From assembly GCA_024707075.1 (NCBI GenBank), contig JANQAK010000003.1, forward strand, positions 1,984,001-2,048,000: 64,000 bases of DNA, read 5' to 3'. This DNA is from Afipia sp. GTDB taxonomy: Bacteria; Pseudomonadota; Alphaproteobacteria; Rhizobiales; Xanthobacteraceae. The translations under genes were made by a program, and so were the position numbers. The notes beneath the pieces are model-generated. The model did not search any database. It was not told where the DNA came from and saw only the letters and a list, made by a program, of their open reading frames with translations. Positions 26,211 through 35,394 of this stretch are shown in pieces (within the stretch, counting starts at the first letter, position 1; each line of letters starts with the position of its first letter).

Positions 26211-27476
26211 TCAGGCCGCCCGACCTGATTCCGCCAGTGCTTTAACCGACGGCTCCGGTTGCGACGCGCGCGCATGCGCGACAAGAACCCCCGCTTCCGT
26301 CAACCGGTTCAATTCCTCTTCACTGATACCGAGTTCACTGAACACAGCGTTGTTGTGTTCGCCCTGGAATGCCGGAATGCCGATCGGCATCAGTTCCTCT
26401 CTCGAGAAATGCCACGGACGTCCGGGCAGGCTGTATTCACCGCCGCTGCGATCCGACACATGCTGGACCGCCCCCCAGTATTCGCTCCACGCCGACTTGA
26501 TGAGTTCCTTTGTGGAGCGGATTTCACCCATCGCGATTTTGGCTTCATCGAACTGGGCATCGAGCGTCGCCATGTCCGGAAACGTCAGCATCCAGGACTG
26601 GATGATCTGATGCAGCGCGCCGAAATTAAGTCGCCGCGCTGCCGCCGACGAGAACCTTGGGTCATCCATCAGATCGACACGCCGCATGGCGCGCAACCAC
26701 GACGGGAACGTGCGGCTTCCGACGATACTGGTCGCAACGGTAAAATGTTCGCCGTTGGGGCCCGTAAAGAATGAGCAATCGGTCGCGCCAAGAACCGCAG
26801 GCTCAGCCCCAATATCGTCGTCGGACATGTCCAGATGAGCACGCTCATTGATGGCAAGCAGGGTCGCGGCCATGGCGACGTCGATATACTGGCCCTGACC
26901 GGTTTTCTGGCGGCTGTTGAGCGCGGCAAGAATCGCGATCACAGCCTGCAGACCGGTATAGACATCCGCATGCGAAAGACTATCGGTCCGCGGCTCCGCG
27001 AGCGCCTCGCCGTAATGTCGCACGCTGTTGTGGGTAAAACCTGCTTCGGCCTGCACCGTCGGTGCGTAGGCCATGCGGCTGCGCCATGGACCGCTCTGGC
27101 CATAGCCAGTGATCGACGCGTAGATCAGACGCGGATTGCGTTTGGACAACGTCTCGTAGTCGAGGCCGAAAAACCCAAGCGTTCCGGCGCGGAAATTCTC
27201 CACCACGATATCGGCAGTGTCGCACAATTTCAGCGCCAGTTCGTAAGCGCCCGGCAGATTGAGATTGATGCTGACGTTGCGCTTGCCGGCATTCTGCTGG
27301 GCATAGTAACCCGACATGCCGTCAGTCGAGGGAAACGCAAAGCGTGAGACATCCGGACTTGGCGGCTCAACTTTGATGACTTCGGCGCCGAGATCCTGCA
27401 ATGTGCGCGCGCACAAAGGACCCGCGAGCACACGGGAAAAATCCACGACGCGGATTCCGCTGAGAGGACCGCTCAT
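26211..27476 (-). CDS. CaiB/BaiF-family CoA-transferase (class III)
   Basis: A 421-residue cytoplasmic enzyme that transfers CoA between carboxylic acids. It begins MSGPLSGIRVVDFSRVLAGP, the family opening. It has the nucleotide-contact region LGAEVIKVEPP and the catalytic aspartate at residue 171 (SHADVYTGLQAV), matching Asp169 of formyl-CoA transferase, followed by QKTGQGQYIDVAM. The ATG at 27476 is one base after the crotonase stop, so the two are coupled. It probably activates an acid intermediate for the crotonase. Confidence 0.92.
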   Translation of the reverse strand: MSGPLSGIRVVDFSRVLAGPLCARTLQDLGAEVIKVEPPSPDVSRFAFPSTDGMSGYYAQQNAGKRNVSINLNLPGAYELALKLCDTADIVVENFRAGTLGFFGLDYETLSKRNPRLIYASITGYGQSGPWRSRMAYAPTVQAEAGFTHNSVRHYGEALAEPRTDSLSHADVYTGLQAVIAILAALNSRQKTGQGQYIDVAMAATLLAINERAHLDMSDDDIGAEPAVLGATDCSFFTGPNGEHFTVATSIVGSRTFPSWLRAMRRVDLMDDPRFSSAAARRLNFGALHQIIQSWMLTFPDMATLDAQFDEAKIAMGEIRSTKELIKSAWSEYWGAVQHVSDRSGGEYSLPGRPWHFSREELMPIGIPAFQGEHNNAVFSELGISEEELNRLTEAGVLVAHARASQPEPSVKALAESGRAA

Positions 27477-27477
27477 G

Positions 27478-28272
27478 TCAGCGCCCCGCGAACTTGGCGA
27501 GGCCCGGACCATTCTTGCGGAACGATGCAAGACCGATCTTGAGATCCTCGGATGCCCAGATCGGCGCCTGAATGCGGGCCATCGCTTCGTCCGCGGCGTC
27601 CACGCCTTCGTTGACCGCGACATGCACGAGTTGCTTGGTGGCCGCGTGAGCCAAGGTCGGCCCCTGCGCGAACTCTTCCGCAACCGACAGAGTCGCCGTC
27701 TCCAGCGATTCCTCAGGCACCGTGAGGTTGATCAGGCCCCATTTTTCCAGCGTCGGAGCATCGTAGCGCCGCGCCAGCATGGACATTTCCTTCGCGCGCT
27801 GCGCGCCGATGCGCTGAACCTGGCGCTGGATGCCGCCGAGCAGCGGATGCAGGCCGAGCGTGGCTTCCACCGAACCGATTTTCGCCGATGACGCCGCGAT
27901 GATGTAATCGCACGACAAGGCGAGCTCGAGACCGCCGCCAAGGCAAACGCCGTGAACGCTCGCGATGAGCGGGATCGGCAGCAACTCCATGAAGCGAAGA
28001 AATTCCACGCCGGTCAGGCGGCGATTCTCATTTGCCTGATCACCGCTTCCCTCCGCAACGCGCTTGTCGAAAATATCGAGATCGGCGCCGGCCGAGAAGT
28101 GCCGCAGGCCGCTGCGGATAACGATCGCGCGGCTGCCGCTCTTCTGCGCATCTTCGACCTTCTCCACGATCGCGTTGATGAGCTTGGGGCCCAGCAGATT
28201 GTAGGGCCGGTAGACCATCGTCAAAATTGAAATATTGCCGCGCTGCTCGCGCGTGACCAGTTCCTCAGACAC
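27478..28272 (-). CDS. Enoyl-CoA hydratase/isomerase (crotonase) family protein
   Basis: A 264-residue crotonase-fold enzyme. Oxyanion-hole segments are visible (RHFSAGADLDIF and HGVCLGGGLELALSCD), followed by GSVEATLGLHPLLGG, in which the hydratase glutamate position is occupied by Glu in SVEATLG. It would hydrate or cleave an enoyl-CoA made by the neighbouring CoA-transferase. It sits between the FAH-family gene (15-base gap) and the CoA-transferase (1-base gap), a tight operon. Confidence 0.9.
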   Translation of the reverse strand: MSEELVTREQRGNISILTMVYRPYNLLGPKLINAIVEKVEDAQKSGSRAIVIRSGLRHFSAGADLDIFDKRVAEGSGDQANENRRLTGVEFLRFMELLPIPLIASVHGVCLGGGLELALSCDYIIAASSAKIGSVEATLGLHPLLGGIQRQVQRIGAQRAKEMSMLARRYDAPTLEKWGLINLTVPEESLETATLSVAEEFAQGPTLAHAATKQLVHVAVNEGVDAADEAMARIQAPIWASEDLKIGLASFRKNGPGLAKFAGR

Positions 28273-28287
28273 GACGTTTCTCCTGTT

Positions 28288-29283
28288 TTATGCACCAATA
28301 TCCTGGCGCTCGACCTTGTTTTTCAGAACACCGATTTTCTCAACTTCAAGCTCGATGGCGTCGCCATGTTCGAGAAACCAGCCGAGTTCGAGTCCACAAC
28401 CATTTCCGACCGTCCCCGATCCGATGAACTCGCCCGGCATCAGCGTCTCGTCCTGCGTGACGTGGGCGATGATCTCCTCGAACGAGAACAGCATGCCGTC
28501 GCTGACGCCTTTGGATCTTACCTGTCCGTTGACGCGGACTTCCATGTTGAGCTTGTAGGGATCGCCGATCTCGTCTGGGGTCACGATCCAGGGACCAAGA
28601 ACGTTGCCACCGTCGAAGCTCTTGCCCTTTGCTGGGCCAAGACGACCCTCCATCTCGACGCGCTGCGCATCGCGCGCAGAGAAGTCGTTGAAGATGGTGA
28701 AGCCGAATATATGATCGCGTGCCTTTGCGGCCGGGATGTTGGCACCCTTGCCTTTGGTGATGACGCCAAATTCAAGTTCGTAATCCATCACCTTGCTGTA
28801 GCGCGGCCACTTCACGGTGGTATTAGTCCCCTGCACACTGAAGCGGTTGGTGATGTAGTAGATCGGCTGCTTGCGGTAGATTTCAGGAAGCTCCGGCAAC
28901 GGTTCAGCGTTGAGCCGCTCCAGTTCCTTGGTGTCGCCACTCATGCGCGCCTTCAATTTAAGAGATCCGCGCGGCGACTGCACGATATGGATCGGGAACG
29001 ACATTCCGTCGCGCATCTGCCGGGGCTCCGGCACCGGCGCGAGAACATCAACCGTTGAGAGATTCACCGTCAGGTCGGGATCTTTGCCGTACTTATCGAA
29101 TAGCCGCCGCGCCCGGTCGAGCGCGCGATCGCCGCCATCGATCAGCGCAAGCATCGAACGGAAGGTATCATCGGACTCGTCGGATCGTTCGGCAGCCGAA
29201 CCGATCAGGAAACCTTTACTGTCGTTATCGTGCACAAGCGCCACACGCTCATGCCCGTTTGATCGGACGGTGGCCAATTTCAC
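28288..29283 (-). CDS. Fumarylacetoacetate hydrolase family protein
   Basis: A 331-residue FAH-fold enzyme, which hydrolyses or decarboxylates C-C bonds in ring-cleavage products. Metal-site features are visible: DYELEFGVITKG with the first acidic ligands, FTIFNDFSARDAQ, then KSFDGGNVLGPWIV and the later SGTVGNGCGLELG. It is first in the minus-strand catabolic operon; its promoter would lie in the AT-richer DNA after 29284. The presence of an FAH enzyme supports the view that the block degrades an aromatic or heterocyclic compound. Confidence 0.9.
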   Translation of the reverse strand: MKLATVRSNGHERVALVHDNDSKGFLIGSAAERSDESDDTFRSMLALIDGGDRALDRARRLFDKYGKDPDLTVNLSTVDVLAPVPEPRQMRDGMSFPIHIVQSPRGSLKLKARMSGDTKELERLNAEPLPELPEIYRKQPIYYITNRFSVQGTNTTVKWPRYSKVMDYELEFGVITKGKGANIPAAKARDHIFGFTIFNDFSARDAQRVEMEGRLGPAKGKSFDGGNVLGPWIVTPDEIGDPYKLNMEVRVNGQVRSKGVSDGMLFSFEEIIAHVTQDETLMPGEFIGSGTVGNGCGLELGWFLEHGDAIELEVEKIGVLKNKVERQDIGA

Positions 29284-29926
29284 TAGTCGCTCCCTGGGTA
29301 CATTTTGTCATTTTCTTGAGCGTGATCCATCAACTTGCATTTTGCAAGTTATATTCGGGCATGGGAAATGGAATAACTGCCATGCATGAGGATTCAGCGT
29401 TCTTGCAGGACGCCGGTGTGGCATCCTCCATCAGCTCCAACTTCCACAACCTCGTTAGAGCGATCGGTTCAGCGGTGCTGGCGAAGGTGACGACCAGACG
29501 CGAGCGTTTTCCCGGTGGCCGCGCAGCAGAAAGCCATCATTGCCTGCGGCAAGGGTGTGAAGCGCCTGACGGTGGTGATGGGTTTTTAGTGATGCGCAAT
29601 CGGGGTAATCTTGGTTCTCACCAGGGATCGCCGTCTTGCTGACCGCATAGAATTGGAGTTTTTAGCAGAACGCATCGATTCAGCATCAGCATGCTGCATT
29701 TTGTCAATCAACGGACCTCGCATAAAGCTGCAGAATCGGTTGCGTGCTCCATTGCATGATCAGAAATATAGCGAGCAGTCCTCCCGACATTTTGCGCCAA
29801 GCGAGGACTTTGTTGTCGACAGCGGCCCCGGAGGCTTTTCGGTGCTCCTTTCGCCAGAAGTCTCCGCGGGCAATTCATGAGTTAGGCCGCCATCGTCTCT
29901 TCTTACTAGTTTTTGTGTTCACCATC
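29284..29926. other. Gene-poor boundary region, possible gene remnants
   Basis: No intact gene is supported in this 640-base stretch. Around 29515-29590 a plus-strand run (AAQQKAIIACGKGVKRLTVV ending in TAG) looks like the tail of a decayed gene. Around 29720-29880 the minus strand has a hydrophobic run (SGGLLAIFLIMQ) that may be another remnant. Composition varies sharply. It forms the right edge of the catabolic block and also holds the promoter region of the FAH operon. Confidence 0.4.
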
Positions 29927-30931
29927 CTATGAGGTCTCCGCCCACGGCTTCAGGATGATTTTGCCCGCGCTGGCGCGCGCCGCGAGGATGCGATGCGCTT
30001 CAGCCGCCTTGCTCAGCGGCAGAACGTGCCCGATCTGGACATTGATCTTGCCGGACTTGATGAAGCCGATCAGCTTCACCAGGGCCGCAACCGCCTGTTG
30101 CGGCCGGAATTGAAACCAGCCGCCGACGTAGTATGTGATCAGAGACTGGTTCATGCCCAGCATGGTGTAGGGATTCACCGGCTTGCGCTCGCGGGATGCC
30201 GCGCCGAACACGACGATACGTCCGAACGGACCCATCGCCTGAATGCTCTGGGTCAGAACGTCACCCCCGGTTGCCTCAAGCACCACATCGATGCCCTTGC
30301 CGCCGGTGAGTTCGCGGACCTCCTTGACCCAGTCGGGTTGGGTGTAATCGATCGCGGCATCGGCGCCGAGTTTCAAAGCAAGTTCACGCTTGGCCGGTGT
30401 GCTGGCGGCAGCGATGACCTTGCCGGCGCCGAGCAGTTTGGCGATCTGCACCGCGTAGGTGCCGACGCCGCCGCCCGCGGCCTGGACCAGAACGGTTTCG
30501 CCCGGCTGCAATTGCGCACAGTCGGTGAGCGTTTGCAGCGCCGTCATGCCGGCGACGACCAGCGAGCAGGCCTGGTCCGGCGTCAGTCCTTCCGGCAGCG
30601 GAATGACCTTCGCGACTTTGGCGACCGCGTACTGTGCATAGCCGCCGGCCCCGCCATTCTCGAGCGAGGCGAAAACCCGCGTTCCAACCGGTATGGTTGT
30701 GACGCCCTCGCCCAGCGTTTCAACCACGCCCGCGATCTCGCTGCCCGGAATAAAGGGCAGCGGCGACGGAAACGGATACGGATCGTTGTTCCGTCTCACG
30801 ACATCGGCGAAGTTGACGCTCGCGGATTCGACCTTGATCAGGACTTCGCCTGCGGCCGGCGCGGGCTTCGGAACGTCCTCGTAAATGAGCACGTCCGGAC
30901 CGCCATACTCATGCAGTTGCGCGACTTTCAT
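29927..30931 (-). CDS. Zinc-independent quinone oxidoreductase (MDR family)
   Basis: A 334-residue NADPH-dependent quinone/enone reductase of the medium-chain dehydrogenase family. Residues about 1-130 are the GroES-like domain (PGSEIAGVVETLGEGV). Residues about 145-260 are the Rossmann domain with the QOR-type motif AAGGGVGTYAVQIAKLLGA. Cysteine zinc ligands of true alcohol dehydrogenases are absent. It follows the Old Yellow Enzyme gene with a 5-base gap, so the two form an electrophile-detoxifying pair under the divergent HxlR gene. Confidence 0.9.
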   Translation of the reverse strand: MKVAQLHEYGGPDVLIYEDVPKPAPAAGEVLIKVESASVNFADVVRRNNDPYPFPSPLPFIPGSEIAGVVETLGEGVTTIPVGTRVFASLENGGAGGYAQYAVAKVAKVIPLPEGLTPDQACSLVVAGMTALQTLTDCAQLQPGETVLVQAAGGGVGTYAVQIAKLLGAGKVIAAASTPAKRELALKLGADAAIDYTQPDWVKEVRELTGGKGIDVVLEATGGDVLTQSIQAMGPFGRIVVFGAASRERKPVNPYTMLGMNQSLITYYVGGWFQFRPQQAVAALVKLIGFIKSGKINVQIGHVLPLSKAAEAHRILAARASAGKIILKPWAETS

Positions 30932-30936
30932 GATTT

Positions 30937-32046
30937 TTACTCCGCCGCTTCTGCTGACTCGAGTGCGGGATAATCGACATAACCGGTCGCATCCCCGCCA
31001 TAGAAGGTCGCGCGATTGTAGGGATTGAGCGGCGCACCGAGCTGAAAGCGCCTCGGCAAATCCGGATTGGCGATGAAGTGCCGTCCGAAGGCGACTGCGT
31101 CGCCCTGACCGGCGCGGATCGCCGCATCGGCCGACGCACCGACAAAGCCGCCGGCGAGTATCAAGGTCCCGGACCAGAACGGACGCAGGTCGTTGATCGC
31201 AAGCGGCGCACCGGCTTCACCGGCATCGGTGTTGCGGGATTCGATCAGGTGAACATAGGCGATGTTAAGAGGCGCAAGCCGGGTCAGGACGTGGCTGTAG
31301 AGTCCGATCGGGTCCGCCTCGCCTGCGTCGTTGACCACGCCGAACGGAGACAGCCGGACGCCGACACGATCAGCCCCCCAGACGTCGATCAGCGCAGTCA
31401 TGACTTCGATCAGCAGGCGGGTGCGATTTTCGACCGAACCGCCATAAGCATCGGTGCGGTGATTGGTCTTGCTGTGCAGGAACTGTTCGATCAGATAACC
31501 GTTCGCGCCGTGCAGCTCGACGCCATCGAAGCCCGCGGCCAGCGCGTTGCGCGCGCCTTCACGATAGGCCTCGACGATTCCCGGAATTTCTTCGATTCCA
31601 AGTGCGCGGGGCGTCTCGAAAGGAACCATCTGGAACGACGGCGTAAACGACTTGCCAGCAGGCGCGATCGCCGATGGAGCCACGGGCAGCGCGCCTCCCG
31701 GCTGAAAGCTTGTGTGGGAAATGCGGCCGGTGTGCCAGAGCTGCAGAAAGATGATGCCACCCTTGGCATGAACCGCATCAGTGATCTTCTTCCATCCTGC
31801 GATCTGTTCGGCGGAATGAATACCCGGCGTTGCCGGGTAACCCTGTCCGTAAGGCGTCACCTGTGACGCCTCGGACACGATGAAGCCGCCGGACGACGCG
31901 CGCTGCGAATAATACTCGACCCCGAGATCGGTCGGCACATTGCCGGGGACCGACGCGCGCATGCGCGTGAGAGGCGCCATCACCACGCGATGGGAGAGCG
32001 TGTAGCGGCCGAGTTTGAGAGGGGCGAAGAGGTGCGCTGAACTCAT
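30937..32046 (-). CDS. Old Yellow Enzyme family ene-reductase (NemA-like)
   Basis: A 369-residue FMN-dependent alkene reductase. It has the family opening LFAPLKLGRYTLSHRVVMAP, the loop LWHTGRIS, and the substrate-site motif FDGVELHGANGYLIEQFL, where the usual H-x-x-N pair is present, then TDAYGGSVENRTR and a C-terminal barrel end with FGRHFIANPD. It reduces activated C=C bonds or nitro groups. The ATG at 32046 fits the conserved N-terminus. It is divergent from the HxlR gene at 32202. Confidence 0.93.
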   Translation of the reverse strand: MSSAHLFAPLKLGRYTLSHRVVMAPLTRMRASVPGNVPTDLGVEYYSQRASSGGFIVSEASQVTPYGQGYPATPGIHSAEQIAGWKKITDAVHAKGGIIFLQLWHTGRISHTSFQPGGALPVAPSAIAPAGKSFTPSFQMVPFETPRALGIEEIPGIVEAYREGARNALAAGFDGVELHGANGYLIEQFLHSKTNHRTDAYGGSVENRTRLLIEVMTALIDVWGADRVGVRLSPFGVVNDAGEADPIGLYSHVLTRLAPLNIAYVHLIESRNTDAGEAGAPLAINDLRPFWSGTLILAGGFVGASADAAIRAGQGDAVAFGRHFIANPDLPRRFQLGAPLNPYNRATFYGGDATGYVDYPALESAEAAE

Positions 32047-32201
32047 GGGTTGTCCTTGGGTTGCGAACGGGCCGGAACGCACTGGGTGCGGCCACCTCAT
32101 TCTGGTTTAATTTTGAAACCACATGGACAAGATGGGGCAGATGGTTTAAGTTTGCAACCAGTATTTGGCGGTCCCCGGAGCCGCAGACGAGGAATGCATC
32201 A

Positions 32202-32681
32202 GTGAAAGGCAAGCGGACCGACCTTGACCTCAAAGCCTGCGCCATAGCGCGATCGCTCGGCGCGATCGGCGACTGGTGGTCACTGCTGATCATCCGCGAC
32301 GCGCTGGCGGGAAAACGGCGCTTCGGTGAGTTTCAGAAAAGCCTGGGGATGGCGAAAAACATTCTGTCCGCCCGGCTGCAAAAGCTGGTGGAGCGCGGAA
32401 TCCTTGCGACCGCCCCGGCCTCGGATGGCACCGCCTACAAGGAATATGTGCTCACGCCGAAAGGAGAGAAACTTTATCTCGTCGTGGTCGCTCTCTGGCA
32501 ATGGGGTGAAGAGTTCTGCTTTGCGCCCGGCGAACTGACCTACGACATGGTCGACAAGGACACGCACAAGCCGTTTCAGCGGCTCGAACTCAAAGCGCGA
32601 AACGGGCGCGTGCTTGGACCGAGGGATATGCGGCCGTGGCCGCGGCCGGCTTCGAAGGCAACACGCGCGACCAGCCGATGA
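32202..32681 (+). CDS. HxlR-family regulator, divergent from OYE operon
   Basis: A 159-residue winged-helix regulator (CAIARSLGAIGDWWSLLIIR; GMAKNILSARLQKLVERGIL; EYVLTPKGEKLY). The start is GTG at 32202 with GAGGA ten bases upstream; a longer frame from 32061 reads through the OYE promoter and is unlikely. The arrangement, HxlR facing an OYE/quinone reductase pair across about 155 bases, is the layout known for electrophile- and quinone-sensing HxlR systems. Cys11 from this start is a possible sensor residue; this is inference. Confidence 0.88.
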   Translation: MKGKRTDLDLKACAIARSLGAIGDWWSLLIIRDALAGKRRFGEFQKSLGMAKNILSARLQKLVERGILATAPASDGTAYKEYVLTPKGEKLYLVVVALWQWGEEFCFAPGELTYDMVDKDTHKPFQRLELKARNGRVLGPRDMRPWPRPASKATRATSR

Positions 32682-33040
32682 TTTCGGTGATGAGGCCCGC
32701 GCATTCTCGACAGGCGTAAAGGCTGGTGGCCGCGTGACGCTCCTTTGCGAGCATCGCAATGGGCGTCCGCAATGAGAACGAGATTTCCCGCCTGACCGTG
32801 ACAACGACAGCGGTCTCACCCCCTGCCCGGTTGGCAGACGGAACGTGACGCGCGGCCCCCTCGCCAACGCAAGCACATCGGCAGGCACACGCTTCCTGAA
32901 TTGATGATGCGACGATCTTCGTCGCTTCGTCGGTCTCGCAGTTCTGAGCGCCAATGTGCGTCACCCGTGTGCTACACTCGGGTGATTGAAGAGACTTTTG
33001 CGCTCGATTAGCCTTCTGGATCAGCCACTTAGCAGACTGA
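32682..33040. other. Stretch without a supported gene
   Basis: Reading frames here are arginine- and proline-rich shadows with no ribosome site, and none carries a recognisable motif. It separates the HxlR gene from the tRNA-Phe gene; the bases just before 33041 lie downstream of the tRNA on the minus strand. Confidence 0.5.
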
Positions 33041-33116
33041 TGGTGCCCAGGGGCGGGATCGAACCACCGACACTGCGATTTTCAGTCGCATGCTCTACCA
33101 ACTGAGCTACCTGGGC
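33041..33116 (-). tRNA. tRNA-Phe (GAA), CCA encoded
   Basis: A 76-base cloverleaf on the minus strand starts GCCCAGG and ends CCTGGGC-A-CCA. The D arm is AGCTCAGTTGGTAGAGC, the anticodon loop CTGAAAA carries GAA for phenylalanine, and the T arm contains GGTTCGATCCC. It lies downstream of yacG in the same direction. Confidence 0.96.
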
Positions 33117-33281
33117 GCCGCCCCGAACGCTGCCCGGGGAGAGCGCCGGTTTATAGTGAGACCGGGCGGCGCTGTCCAGCCACCGGCGGATTTTCCCGCA
33201 CTCCGATGCAGGGCGCGGCGCCCCCACAAAACCCATCCGGATTCAAGGGCTTCCGGCAGGGCCAAGCCAGGCCCAAACCGC

Positions 33282-33476
33282 CTATTCCGGCCTGTCCATG
33301 TCGTCCTCGTCGTCGGTCTCGCGCGCCGGAATGGCGTAGGAGCCCGAGAGCCAGCGGTTCAGGTCGACGTCCCGGCAGCGCTCCGAGCAGAACGGCTTCG
33401 ACGCCTCGACCGCCGGCTTGCCGCAGATCGGGCAGGGTTTCGCGGCCTGCGCGCGTTTCGTGCCCTCAACTAGCAT
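33282..33476 (-). CDS. yacG: DNA gyrase inhibitor YacG
   Basis: A 64-residue zinc protein with the four ligands in PCPICGKP and [15 protein letters not shown], followed by the family tail LSGSYAIP. YacG binds GyrB and inhibits DNA gyrase. It starts inside the last 11 bases of the maf gene and is therefore coupled to it, an arrangement common in Alphaproteobacteria. Length is normal. Confidence 0.94.
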   Translation of the reverse strand: MLVEGTKRAQAAKPCPICGKPAVEASKPFCSERCRDVDLNRWLSGSYAIPARETDDEDDMDRPE

Positions 33477-34089
33477 TCAGCCAGCCGAAGCGAATCGGGA
33501 AGCCCTCGCCGCCCATCAGCGCGGTGGTTTCATAGAGCGGCAGTCCGACCACATTGGTGTAGGAGCCGACCAGCTTCACCACGAACGATCCGGCGATGCC
33601 CTGCACCGCATAGCCGCCGGCCTTGCCGCGCCATTCGCCGGAGCCGATATAGGCCTGAATGTCGTCCTCGCTCAGCCGCTTGAAGCGCACCCGCGTTTCC
33701 ACCAGCCGCTGGCGGAATGTTTCCCGCGGCGTCACCAGGCAGATCGCGGTGTAGACGCGATGGTTGCGGCCCGACAGCAGCCGCAGGCACTGTGATGCCT
33801 CGTCCACCAGTTCGGCTTTCGGCAGGATGCGGCGGCCGACCGCGACCACGGTATCGGCGGCGAGAATATACGAACCGCGCAGTTCGTCATCGAGTTGCAC
33901 CGATTTCAGCGCCGCATCGGCCTTGGCCCGGGCCAGACGGTTGGCGCAGGCGCGCGGCAGCTCACCGCGCTTCGGCGTCTCGTCCACGTCGGCGGGGCGC
34001 AGCGCATCGGGCTCGATGCCGGCCTGATTCAGCAGGCTGAGACGCCGTGGCGAACCGGAGGCGAGAACAAATTTGGGGCGGCCGAGCAT
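33466..34089 (-). CDS. maf: Maf-like nucleoside triphosphate pyrophosphatase
   Basis: A 207-residue cytoplasmic Maf/HAM1-fold enzyme that hydrolyses dTTP/UTP or modified nucleotides to monophosphate and pyrophosphate. It has the opening [16 protein letters not shown], the catalytic [10 protein letters not shown], and [16 protein letters not shown] followed by [14 protein letters not shown]. All key residues are present. It is upstream of yacG with an overlap. In many relatives infA precedes maf; here a 140-base gap and an AAA ATPase gene lie there. Confidence 0.94.
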   Translation of the reverse strand: MLGRPKFVLASGSPRRLSLLNQAGIEPDALRPADVDETPKRGELPRACANRLARAKADAALKSVQLDDELRGSYILAADTVVAVGRRILPKAELVDEASQCLRLLSGRNHRVYTAICLVTPRETFRQRLVETRVRFKRLSEDDIQAYIGSGEWRGKAGGYAVQGIAGSFVVKLVGSYTNVVGLPLYETTALMGGEGFPIRFGWLNAS

Positions 34090-34230
34090 GCGGGAGGTAT
34101 CGATTTCAATCAGGGGTCAATGGGCGCGGAAACTATCCGAAGGCCACCGCCGCGACAACAGCGCCGGGGCGGTGGAAGTCCCGGATTCGGATGATTTTTG
34201 GCAGGCCGGCTTCCGCCCTCTGAAGCGCGT

Positions 34231-35388
34231 CTAGCGTAGGGGCCACGCCCACGCCGGAGGTTCGCTGTTTTGCACGACCGTCTCACCCAGTTCCTTCTCC
34301 AGCAAAATCTGCCGGCTGGAGTCCTCCCCTTCGAGCGCCGCGACCAGTTCAGGCGCATGAGAGACCACGACGATCTGCGAGCGTGCGGCGGCGCGCGCGA
34401 TCAGTCGGCCGAGAGGCGCCAGCAAATCCGGATGCAGGCTGGTTTCAGGTTCATTGAGGATCATCAGTTCGGGCGGCCGTGGCGACAACAACGCCGCGAC
34501 GAGAAGCAGATAACGGAGCGTGCCGTCGGAAAGCTCGGATGTCTTCAGGGTGCGGAGCAGGCCGTGCTGCTTCATCTCCAGTTCAAAGTAGCCGTCGGCG
34601 ACGGTCACATTGAGGCTGGCCCCGGGAAACGCGTCGACAATCGTCTCGGCCAGTTCCTCGGGATTGCCGATCTCGACAATGGTCCTTATCGCCGCCGCCA
34701 GATCCGCGCCATCGCTGGCGAGTACCGGCGTGTAAGTCCCGACCTGCGGACGGCGCGACGGGGCTTCGCGGTCGGTGCGCAAATGATCGTAAAATCGCCA
34801 TTCGCGCATCCGTTCGCGCAGCACCAGAAGCTCCAGTCCGTCATGGGGATCGGCACCATGTGTCATCATGCTGTCGAAGGTCGCCAGATTGCGAAGCGTG
34901 TCGCGCCATTCGCCGGTCTCCTTGCGGATACGGACATGCGGGCCGCGCCGCTCCGCGAACGCATTCGCGCGGCCAAGAAGCTCTCCGGTCCACATGCTCT
35001 CGGCCTTGATTTCCGGATCGCGGGAGAAAAAGGAGCTTTCCGCCGGAATCGGCAGGCCGAGATCAATCGCATAGCCATAGTCTCGGCCGGCGAAGCCGAG
35101 CTTCAGTCCGACCGGCTTGCTGCGCCTCGTTCCTTCCACGGCCTGCGCGCCAGCTTTCATGCCGCGCGAGAAATTCTCCGGGCCTGCCCAGAGCGTGGAT
35201 TGCAGCCCGCATTCGGCCGCCAGCGACTGGATCACCCGTCCCTGCGCGATGTCGGCCAGCAGCTTGAGCGAGCGATAGAGACTGGATTTCCCGCTGCCAT
35301 TGGCGCCGGTCACGACATTAAGCGGCCCGAGTTCGAGGCGGATGTCGCGCAACGACCGGTATCCGGAGATCGCGAGCCGCGTGATCAT
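34231..35388 (-). CDS. AAA_21-type (RecF/SMC-like) ATPase
   Basis: A 385-residue ATPase of the ABC/SMC head type in one chain. Walker A is GANGSGKSS (residues 28-36), the signature-like motif is TSELSDGTLRYLLL, Walker B is LMILNEPETSLHP, and the switch histidine is VVVSHAPEL. There is no long coiled coil and no TOPRIM nuclease domain, so it is not a standard RecF, RecN or OLD nuclease. Such lone ATPases are widespread and mostly uncharacterised; some act in phage defence with a partner, but none is seen here. It stops six bases before... the phosphatase gene start lies upstream on the same strand (35847), 6 bases separating the two coding regions. Confidence 0.85.
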   Translation of the reverse strand: MITRLAISGYRSLRDIRLELGPLNVVTGANGSGKSSLYRSLKLLADIAQGRVIQSLAAECGLQSTLWAGPENFSRGMKAGAQAVEGTRRSKPVGLKLGFAGRDYGYAIDLGLPIPAESSFFSRDPEIKAESMWTGELLGRANAFAERRGPHVRIRKETGEWRDTLRNLATFDSMMTHGADPHDGLELLVLRERMREWRFYDHLRTDREAPSRRPQVGTYTPVLASDGADLAAAIRTIVEIGNPEELAETIVDAFPGASLNVTVADGYFELEMKQHGLLRTLKTSELSDGTLRYLLLVAALLSPRPPELMILNEPETSLHPDLLAPLGRLIARAAARSQIVVVSHAPELVAALEGEDSSRQILLEKELGETVVQNSEPPAWAWPLR

Positions 35389-35394
35389 GGTCGC

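Noticed and set aside
29284-29926. Insertion sequence or integrase at the right edge of the catabolic block
   Set aside because: No transposase motif, terminal inverted repeats or target duplication could be seen; only short coding-like fragments remain.
32280-32964. Minus-strand frames behind the third HxlR gene
   Set aside because: They overlap the HxlR gene on the other strand, are Arg/Ser/Pro-rich and lack a ribosome site.
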